Assembly (NCBI GenBank): GCA_910587255.1
Contig: CAJUKT010000060.1
Span: 62,001-126,000, forward strand
DNA from: an uncultured Oscillospiraceae bacterium
GTDB lineage: Bacteria > Bacillota > Clostridia > Oscillospirales > Oscillospiraceae
DNA length: 64,000 nt
Direction of reading: 5' to 3'
Position 1 is the stretch's first letter, and the number at the start of each line of letters is the position of its first letter. Of this stretch, positions 52,091 through 58,646 are shown in pieces. The notes under the pieces are model-generated. The model had not been told where the DNA came from, did not search any database, and worked only from the letters and a program-made list of their open reading frames with translations. The translations under genes were made by a program, and so were the position numbers.

Positions 52091-53980
52091 TCAAATCAGG
52101 GAGATGATTACGCGGTCCTGTGCCTTTACCGCATACTGGAAGCCCCGCTCTATGCCGTTGACCTCCAGGCGCACCGCCCTGTCTAAGTGCTCAAAATCAA
52201 TGCCGGAATACTCCAGCAGGTCCATCAGATGGTAAGCGCCCCCATCCTCCCTGGCCGGGAGGACCAGCGGCTCCCCATTCAGGCTGATGCGCAGCTCACC
52301 GCTGGGCGGGACAGGCCGTGCCGGGGCCGCCGCCTGGACTGCCGCGTCAGGCCGGACCACCGTAGGCGCGGCCTCCCTCCGGGGAGCGGGGGGCGTCTGG
52401 CGCAGGGTGAGCACCACATCCCCCTGATTCAGCTGGGTTTCCATGGAGGCCGGGGCGTTGTTCACCATGACCTTGCCATAGAACTCCGGGCCGAGCAGCT
52501 CCGCTACGGTGCGTCCTGCCCCCTCCCCGTGCCGCGCGGGCACAAAATGGATGTGATCTCCGGCATGAATCACGGTGGACAGCGTGGCCTCCTCCTCGTT
52601 TACGCGCAGCACGGCGGGGACGGCGGGTTCCCCTCGGAACACCAGCCGCTTGCCGTCCAGGGTGACGGTAAGGCTCTTACCCGTCTTGCCCACCATGTCC
52701 CCATAGCTATAGCCGTTCATCAACAGGATATCCCGCAGGGTGAGCACCCCGTTGCGGAACAGCTTGGCGCTGTGCCCATTGAGTGTGACCACATAGCTGT
52801 CGTTGAGCAGCCCCAGCCCCGCTGAGATGGCGATACCCAGCGGGGTGGCGTACTCCGGCCTCTCCAGCTCCACACTGTCGGAGAACACAGACAGCGCGAA
52901 GTTGTTCCCCGCGATGGCCACCCGCCTGTCGTCCATCTCCAGCTTTTCCGCCACCTTCTCCCGCAGGCCGGTGAGCCTGCTGCCGCCGCCCGCCAGGAAT
53001 ACGGCGGAGGGCGCGGTGTCATTGACGCTCAGAATCTGCTTGGCAATGGCGTCGGCCAGCCTGTTCATGGGCTCCTGGATGGCCTGAACCACCTCGGCCG
53101 CGGCGATGCGTTCCTCCTGCCCCAGGATGTTCCGGCAGCGGATGAGATCATCGCTCTCCCCGATGGCCCGCTTCACCTGCTCGGCGGTCTTGAAGTCCAC
53201 CAGGAATGTCCGCATGATGGCCTCAGTCACCTCGTCCCCCGCCACCGTGGCCATGGTGTAGCCCACCACGCTTCCGTCCCGGCACAGGGCAATGTCGGTG
53301 GTGCCCGCCCCGATGTCCACCATAGCCAGATTCAGCAGCCTCAGCTCGGCGGGGATCGCCGCGTTCATGGCGGCAATGGGCTCCAGCGTCATGCTGGACA
53401 CCTGGAGCCCTGCGGCACGCATGGCGGCGTACAGGCTCTCCACCACCTCCCCTGGGAGGAAGGTGGCCACCACATCAGCCTCCATCCGGCGGCCTGTGTG
53501 GAATTGCAGGTTATTCATGGGGTAGTTATCCAGCCTGTATTGGGCCACGGTGTAGCCCACCAGGAACATCTGCCGGCGGTCTCCGCCGTCGTTCTGAAGC
53601 GCCTCCTCGGCTGCGGACACCGCCCCGGCCTCCAGCTCACCGATCTGCTCGGCGTCGATGGACTGTTCCTCCGGCAGCTCCAGCACAAAGGACCCCTTCT
53701 GGGTGCGCAGGGCACGCCCTGCGGCGGCCACGCTCACCCGCTCCAGGCGGACGCCCAGGCGGCTTTCCAGCCGCTCAGTCACCGTTCTGGCCAGGGTTCC
53801 CACCTGCTTGATGTCATCAATCTGGCCGTCCATCATGGCGCGCTTGCCATGCTCGGCCATCTCCACATCCAGCACCTTCAATCGGTCGCCCACCGGCCGG
53901 CCTACCACGCCCACCACGCTGCGCGTACCGATATCCAGGGCAAAGATCAGCTCCTTGTCCTGGGCCTTCCATTCTGCCAT
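52091..53980 (-). CDS. FtsA/PilM-like actin-fold ATPase with extended C-terminus
   Basis: A 629-residue protein. The actin-fold part spans about 11-393: phosphate 1 FALDIGTRSVVGVV, phosphate 2 VDIGAGTTDIAL near 221, and the adenosine motif VFLAGGGSRLTG near 327. The FtsA-specific 1C subdomain fits residues 85-165. Residues 396-629 are not found in ordinary FtsA. They hold about three segments with a beta-grasp-like rhythm (VMVNNAPASM...NQGDVVLTL; LRISLNGEPLVLP...AQDRVIISL). No FtsA membrane-targeting helix is obvious at the C-terminus, so the following membrane protein may anchor it. Cell-division ftsZ is not nearby, so a dedicated envelope or motility machine is possible. Confidence 0.82.
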   Translation of the reverse strand: MAEWKAQDKELIFALDIGTRSVVGVVGRPVGDRLKVLDVEMAEHGKRAMMDGQIDDIKQVGTLARTVTERLESRLGVRLERVSVAAAGRALRTQKGSFVLELPEEQSIDAEQIGELEAGAVSAAEEALQNDGGDRRQMFLVGYTVAQYRLDNYPMNNLQFHTGRRMEADVVATFLPGEVVESLYAAMRAAGLQVSSMTLEPIAAMNAAIPAELRLLNLAMVDIGAGTTDIALCRDGSVVGYTMATVAGDEVTEAIMRTFLVDFKTAEQVKRAIGESDDLIRCRNILGQEERIAAAEVVQAIQEPMNRLADAIAKQILSVNDTAPSAVFLAGGGSRLTGLREKVAEKLEMDDRRVAIAGNNFALSVFSDSVELERPEYATPLGIAISAGLGLLNDSYVVTLNGHSAKLFRNGVLTLRDILLMNGYSYGDMVGKTGKSLTVTLDGKRLVFRGEPAVPAVLRVNEEEATLSTVIHAGDHIHFVPARHGEGAGRTVAELLGPEFYGKVMVNNAPASMETQLNQGDVVLTLRQTPPAPRREAAPTVVRPDAAVQAAAPARPVPPSGELRISLNGEPLVLPAREDGGAYHLMDLLEYSGIDFEHLDRAVRLEVNGIERGFQYAVKAQDRVIISLI

Positions 53981-54022
53981 AGCTCCGCTCCTCTCTTGCT
54001 GCGGCTTTGCCGGTCATAAAAA

Positions 54023-54058
54023 CTGCCAGGGGACGGCATGACTGCCGCCCCCTGGCAG
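54023..54058 (-). terminator. Intrinsic terminator of the chemoreceptor gene
   Basis: A 16-bp stem with one mismatch (arms 54023-54038 and 54043-54058, CTGCCAGGGG... with ...CCCCTGGCAG), a four-base loop, and T5 on the minus strand. Confidence 0.85.
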
Positions 54059-54074
54059 CCTGTTCGATTTCTCT

Positions 54075-55871
54075 TTAATACTTGCTGAACACGCTGGCGG
54101 CGGAGCCGCTGGAGGCGGGCTCATAGCTCTCCTCGTAGGAGGAGGCAACGGGGGCGGCGCTGTAGGCGGGCTGGGCCTTGGGCATGAAGCCGTCCTGGCG
54201 CAGCTTGAAGCGGGCCAGCAGCTCCTTCATCAGGGCGGCCTGGCTGGACAGCTCCTCGCTGGCGGCAGCGGACTCCTCGCTGGTGGCGGAGTTGGTCTGC
54301 ACCACGGAGCTGATCTGGTCGATGCCCTCGGTCACCTGGGCGATGGCCTCAGACTCCTCCTCGGCGGCCTTGGCAATCTCCTGCACGGAAGTCATCACCA
54401 GACCGGCGCGCTCGTTGGTGGCCTGGAGGGCGGCGGACACCTTCTGGACGATCTCACTGCCCTCCTTGACGGACACGATGGAGCGGTCGATGAGCTCCTT
54501 GGTGGCTTTGGCGGCCTCGTCGGACTTGGCGGACAGGTTGCGCACCTCGTCGGCCACCACGGCAAAGCCCTTGCCGGCGCTGCCCGCACGGGCGGCTTCC
54601 ACGGCGGCGTTCAGGGCCAGGATGTTGGTCTGGAAAGCGATGTTCTCGATGGTGGCGATGATCTTGCCGATCTCGGAGGAGGAATCGGAGATCTTGGTCA
54701 TGGCCTCCACCATCTGCTGCATGTACTCGGAGCTCTCGTTCAGGCAGCCGCTGGCGTCATTGGCGTGAGACATGGCCTGCTCACTGTTTTCCGCGTTTTT
54801 GCGGGAGTTGGTGGAAATCTCAGCGATGGTGGCGGACAGCTCCTCCACGGCGCTGGCCTGCTCGGTAGCGCCCTGGGCCAGGGACTGGGCGCCGGTGGAC
54901 ACCTGCTCGGCGCCCGCGGACACCTGCTCAGCGCTCTGGTTGATCTGGGACAGGGCATCGGTAAGATTGCGGTTAATGGCCCGCACGGAGGTCAGGATGC
55001 TGCTCAGCGCGCCCACGTACACCTTCTCGTCCTTAGTGCGCACATCGAAGTTGCCATTGCCCATCTCCTCCAGCAGGCGGCAGGTATCGCTGATACACTC
55101 GCCCAGCACATGCTGGCTGGTGCGCAGGGCGTCGCACATATCGCCCAGCTCACTGGTGCTGTGGTAATCCACAGGGATGTCCAGCTTGCCCTCGCTGAAG
55201 CCGCTGAGCGCCACATGAACCTGCTCTGCGGGCACTACGATGCTCTTGATGATGATCAGAGCAATACGCAGCACTGCGGCGGTGGCAATGACCATGGCGG
55301 CCAAAATAATGCCAATGGCAATATTGGAGGTCATCTCCTGCCGGGCAATAATGTTATCCTGGGCCGCTTGGAGGGTAGCAGCCAGGGCGTCGCCCTTCTC
55401 GGCGGCATCCTTCAGCCTGGGGGAGCAGTCGCTGGCAATCAAGCCGGCCGCCTCGGTGCGGCTCTCGGCGGTATTGTTGCGGGCCACGCTGACAATCTTC
55501 TCAGCCTCGACCTCCCACGCCTCCACCGTGTCCACAAAGGCATTCAGTTCAGTCTTGCTGTCCAGCGGATAGATTCTCTCCAGCTCACTCAGGCGCTCCT
55601 TCAGCTCGGCCACCTTCTGCGTGGTGGTATCCAAGTTGGACAGGTCGCCGCCCAGAACCGCGTCGCGCAGGCTGCGTCCGGCGATGTTGTAATCAACGCG
55701 GCACTCGTACACGATGCTGTTGGCGCCAACATACTCATCAATAATATCCATGTACTGGTTCTTCTGCATGGACATCAGGACAATGGAAGCGATGATGATG
55801 GCCAGAGAGACGATGATTGTGACCCCGAACCCCAGGATCAGGCTTTTCTTGATCTTCATGTTTTTAATCAT
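54075..55871 (-). CDS. Methyl-accepting chemotaxis protein
   Basis: A 598-residue chemoreceptor. Helix 1 is at about 11-33, then an outside four-helix-bundle sensor to about 182, helix 2 at 183-208, and a HAMP domain to about 265 (AEQVHVALSGFSEGKLDIPV). The signalling hairpin follows with its conserved tip (AFQTNILALNAAVEAARAG). The C-terminus has no CheR-tethering pentapeptide of the NWETF type. The ATG at 55871 follows AGGAGG. It lies 36 bases after the FtsE-like ATPase gene on the same strand. Its ligand is unknown. Confidence 0.93.
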   Translation of the reverse strand: MIKNMKIKKSLILGFGVTIIVSLAIIIASIVLMSMQKNQYMDIIDEYVGANSIVYECRVDYNIAGRSLRDAVLGGDLSNLDTTTQKVAELKERLSELERIYPLDSKTELNAFVDTVEAWEVEAEKIVSVARNNTAESRTEAAGLIASDCSPRLKDAAEKGDALAATLQAAQDNIIARQEMTSNIAIGIILAAMVIATAAVLRIALIIIKSIVVPAEQVHVALSGFSEGKLDIPVDYHSTSELGDMCDALRTSQHVLGECISDTCRLLEEMGNGNFDVRTKDEKVYVGALSSILTSVRAINRNLTDALSQINQSAEQVSAGAEQVSTGAQSLAQGATEQASAVEELSATIAEISTNSRKNAENSEQAMSHANDASGCLNESSEYMQQMVEAMTKISDSSSEIGKIIATIENIAFQTNILALNAAVEAARAGSAGKGFAVVADEVRNLSAKSDEAAKATKELIDRSIVSVKEGSEIVQKVSAALQATNERAGLVMTSVQEIAKAAEEESEAIAQVTEGIDQISSVVQTNSATSEESAAASEELSSQAALMKELLARFKLRQDGFMPKAQPAYSAAPVASSYEESYEPASSGSAASVFSKY

Positions 55872-55907
55872 GAACTCTTTCCTCCTAAATTTCTTGACTG
55901 TGGATTT

Positions 55908-56684
55908 CTATATCAAATCGGTTCTGAACTTGGGAAGAAGCACCACCTTGCGCTCCCTCTCCAGCACATCACCGTATTTTCCCTTTTGAACATCGTCCAG
56001 CACACGCCCGTCGCTCATGGTGATCACCCTGCGGCGCAGGATATTGACGTATTGGCTGTCATGGGTGGCCATGATGACGGTAGTGCCCTTTTTATTGATG
56101 TCGTTAAGCAAATGGAGGGTGTCCCAGATGCAGTCGTCGTCCAGATTAGCCGTGATCTCGTCCAGCACCAGGATGGGCGGGCTGCCGATCATAGCCCGGG
56201 CCAACTCCACCCGGCGGCACTGGCCGATGGACAGCTCTACGGGGTATTTGGGCTCCGCGCCCCGCATCCCCACCAGGCCGAGCACCTTTTTTACCCGAAT
56301 CTCCACCAGCTTGGGATTTTCCTTGCCCAGGGCAATCTGGGAGGCCAGGGCAAGATTTTCCCCCACCGTCTTCTTGCGGATGAGGGTAGGGTCCTGCCAG
56401 ATCTTTCCGAAGAGAATGGAGGCCCGGTTCCGGCTGAGCCTCATCATCCCGTTCAAGTCCTTATGGTCCACGTAGACCTTTCCCCGGCTGGGCCTGGTCT
56501 GGCCGGTAATCAGCCGCAGCAGGGTGCTCTTCCCCGCTCCGCTGCCCCCAACCACGAACACGAACTCCCCCTGCCGGATGGTCAGCTCCACGTCCTCCAC
56601 GCCCTTGTCCTGGTGGACGGCGCTGCGCCTCCAGCGGTTGGGCTTATAAAACTTTGAAACGCTTTCTAACTCAATGGTGGGCAT
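55908..56684 (-). CDS. Orphan FtsE/LolD-like ABC ATPase
   Basis: A 258-residue ABC ATPase. Walker A GGSGAGKS starts near 47, the Q-loop is KIWQDPTLIRKKTVGENL, the signature is LSIGQCRRVELA (LSGGQ in most relatives), Walker B is ILVLDEITANLD, and the switch His is in MATHD. It is closest in layout to FtsE and LolD of the type VII ABC class. No FtsX-like permease gene is in the window; instead a chemoreceptor gene follows. FtsE normally drives peptidoglycan hydrolase control or lipoprotein transport. It may pair with a permease encoded elsewhere. Confidence 0.85.
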   Translation of the reverse strand: MPTIELESVSKFYKPNRWRRSAVHQDKGVEDVELTIRQGEFVFVVGGSGAGKSTLLRLITGQTRPSRGKVYVDHKDLNGMMRLSRNRASILFGKIWQDPTLIRKKTVGENLALASQIALGKENPKLVEIRVKKVLGLVGMRGAEPKYPVELSIGQCRRVELARAMIGSPPILVLDEITANLDDDCIWDTLHLLNDINKKGTTVIMATHDSQYVNILRRRVITMSDGRVLDDVQKGKYGDVLERERKVVLLPKFRTDLI

Positions 56685-56724
56685 AGGCTTCTCCTAGCAC
56701 TGACTTACAATATGAATCTTTCCA

Positions 56725-56752
56725 TTGAAAACGGTCTGGTTTCTGTTATAAT
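56725..56752 (+). promoter_or_regulatory. Sigma-A promoter of the C39-type peptidase gene
   Basis: TTGAAA (56725-56730) and TATAAT (56747-56752) with 16 bases between. It lies about 36 bases before the start used here. Confidence 0.7.
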
Positions 56753-56788
56753 AGGGGCATGCGTAAAATTCCGGGAGGAGGTGGACAG

Positions 56789-57724
56789 ATGAACAGGGCG
56801 AACGGCTCCGGACACATGGGACGCAAGCTGGTCTTAGCCGTGCTGCTGGCCGTGCTGTGCATCGGCGCGGCGGAACTGGCGGCCTGCCGCCACTTTGCCC
56901 CCGAAACCTATGAGCGTATCGTCGCCCCGGTCCGGCAGGCAGCCGCCGCGGTGGCGGACGCCGGACGCGCCGGACTGGACGCGGTTGGCCGCTTCTGCCT
57001 CAATACCGCCGACTTGGCCGGCCAAGCCATCCAAAACGCCACCCAGCAGGCGGCCGACTTCTGGGAGGAGCTCACCGCCCCGCCCCCTTCGCCGCCGGAG
57101 CCGGAGCTCACCCTGCCCCCGGAGGAATCCCTGCCGCCGGCCACCGAGCCGCCCCTCACCGAGGTACTGGAGGAAGACGGCAAGCAGCTGCTCACCGGGG
57201 GCGCCGTCACCGTTACTTACTTCTGCCAGTCGGACGAGACCTGGGCCGAACAGCCCTACGGTACCGACACCATTGGCCCTTACGGCTGCGGCCCCACCGC
57301 TATGGCTATGGCGGTGGCCAGCATGACGGACACCGAAACCGACCCGGCTCAAATGGCCGCCTGGGCGGTGGATCACGGCTACTGGGCCAGGAGAAGCGGT
57401 TCCTACCACTCCATCGTCCAGGGCATCGCCGAGGACTTCGGCCTGGAGGCAACGGCCTTCACCGGGCGCACTCCCGACGAGCTGCGCCGGGCCCTGCATT
57501 CCAAGGACATGCTGGTGGCCCTGATGGGCAAAGGCCACTTCACCACCGGCGGCCACTTCATTCTCATCCGGGGCATGACTCTCAGCGGAGACGTGCTGGT
57601 CGCCGACCCCAACAGCCTGGAGCGGAGCCTCCAGACCTGGGACCCCCAGCTCATACTGGATGAGCTGTCCTCCGCCCGGGACCACGGGGCGCCCCTCTGG
57701 CTTCTGTCCGCTCCCAGCGGTTAA
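56789..57724 (+). CDS. Membrane-anchored C39-like cysteine peptidase
   Basis: A protein of about 311 residues. The ATG at 56789 follows GGGAGGAGG; an in-frame ATG at 56759 falls about on the expected transcription start. One N-terminal membrane helix or uncleaved signal (LVLAVLLAVLCIGAAELAAC) leads to a Pro/Glu-rich linker, then a papain-fold domain of the peptidase C39-like type (PF13529). The catalytic Cys is in YGCGPTAMAMA, the His in GGHFILIRG and the Asp/Asn in VADPNS. It is not fused to an ABC exporter. It should act outside the membrane on a peptide or wall substrate. It is divergent from the FtsE-like gene. Confidence 0.85.
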   Translation: MNRANGSGHMGRKLVLAVLLAVLCIGAAELAACRHFAPETYERIVAPVRQAAAAVADAGRAGLDAVGRFCLNTADLAGQAIQNATQQAADFWEELTAPPPSPPEPELTLPPEESLPPATEPPLTEVLEEDGKQLLTGGAVTVTYFCQSDETWAEQPYGTDTIGPYGCGPTAMAMAVASMTDTETDPAQMAAWAVDHGYWARRSGSYHSIVQGIAEDFGLEATAFTGRTPDELRRALHSKDMLVALMGKGHFTTGGHFILIRGMTLSGDVLVADPNSLERSLQTWDPQLILDELSSARDHGAPLWLLSAPSG

Positions 57725-57741
57725 ACCCCTCGTTCTCGCGG

Positions 57742-57776
57742 AATATCGGCCCGGTGAATCACCGGGCCGATATTTT
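57742..57776. terminator. Bidirectional intrinsic terminator
   Basis: A perfect 14-bp stem (AATATCGGCCCGGT / ACCGGGCCGATATT) with a GAATC loop, between the convergent peptidase gene and the fliD operon. Confidence 0.85.
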
Positions 57777-57787
57777 ATTGTGTTGTG

Positions 57788-58183
57788 CTATTGATACGCA
57801 GATTTTCCCCGTCCTATTCGCTGGTTGAGCACCCGGTCCAGATCCATCACCTGCTTGAGCCTGCGCCGGTTCAGCGCCACCTGGTCGCACAGCATCTTCA
57901 CGGTCTGGCCCCCGTCCCCGGCGCTTCCGCCGTTGAGGATGGCGGCCAGCTGCTCGGCCTCTTCCCGGTCGTCCAGCGCCTCCAGCTGCTCCCGCAGCGC
58001 CTTGTCCGCCGCCTGCAGCTTGCCCAGCGGCTCCTCCCGCATGGCGATCAGCATCTGGATGCTCACCTGGTCGTTTCGGTCGATGGATTCCCCCAGCTGC
58101 CGGGTCAGGTCGGTCAGCTCATTGAGCAGGTTCCCCGTCCGCTTCATCTGGACCAGGGCGTCCATCACCGTTTTTTCCTTCAT
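57788..58183 (-). CDS. FliT-like flagellar chaperone
   Basis: A 131-residue, mostly helical coiled-coil protein (MKRTGNLLNELTDLTRQLGE, MREEPLGKLQAADKALREQ) that comes right after fliS, the usual place of fliT. FliT protects FliD before export. Sequence identity in this family is low, so the name rests on size, helix content and gene order. The ATG at 58183 begins three bases after the fliS stop. Confidence 0.65.
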   Translation of the reverse strand: MKEKTVMDALVQMKRTGNLLNELTDLTRQLGESIDRNDQVSIQMLIAMREEPLGKLQAADKALREQLEALDDREEAEQLAAILNGGSAGDGGQTVKMLCDQVALNRRRLKQVMDLDRVLNQRIGRGKSAYQ

Positions 58184-58186
58184 GGC

Positions 58187-58615
58187 TCAGCCCTCCGCAC
58201 CGGCGTCCGCCGGGGGAGCCTGCATCTCAACAGGCTCTTCCTCGGCGGTCCTGTTGGCCTCCCGGAAGGTATCCCGCAGCTCATTCACCATAACTTTAAC
58301 CCGGTCCAGCTCGGTCCTGTTCCGCCCCGCCTTCACCCGGTTGAGTTCAAAGCTGAAGTAGTCGTACAGGCGGTTCAGGTTCCGGCTGATGGGATATTGC
58401 ATATCCAGGGTATCGTCCAGGTAGCGGATAATGTCCAGGCTTCGGTCCACGCTTGCCTCAAACAGGGCGTAGTCCTTCTTGTCCAGGGCCAGGCCCGCCC
58501 GGAGCAGCCGCTTAACCAGCTCGTCGTACAGTAGCAGCAGCAGCTCGCCCTGGGACATCTCATTGATCCCCTGCTCCTTATAGCCCTGGTAGCCCTGGTA
58601 GCCTTTGAAATCCAT
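58187..58615 (-). CDS. fliS: FliS flagellin export chaperone
   Basis: A 142-residue four-helix chaperone (INEMSQGELLLLLYDELVKR, ISRNLNRLYDYFSFELNR). It starts with GYQGYQGYK, encoded by a 9-bp unit repeated about three times. FliS binds the flagellin C-terminus and in Bacillus also FliW. The family core is intact; the last 25 residues are a Pro/Glu-rich tail. It is 31 bases after fliD. Confidence 0.92.
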   Translation of the reverse strand: MDFKGYQGYQGYKEQGINEMSQGELLLLLYDELVKRLLRAGLALDKKDYALFEASVDRSLDIIRYLDDTLDMQYPISRNLNRLYDYFSFELNRVKAGRNRTELDRVKVMVNELRDTFREANRTAEEEPVEMQAPPADAGAEG

Positions 58616-58646
58616 GCTTGACTCCTTCTTGGTCGGTGTTTTGGGT

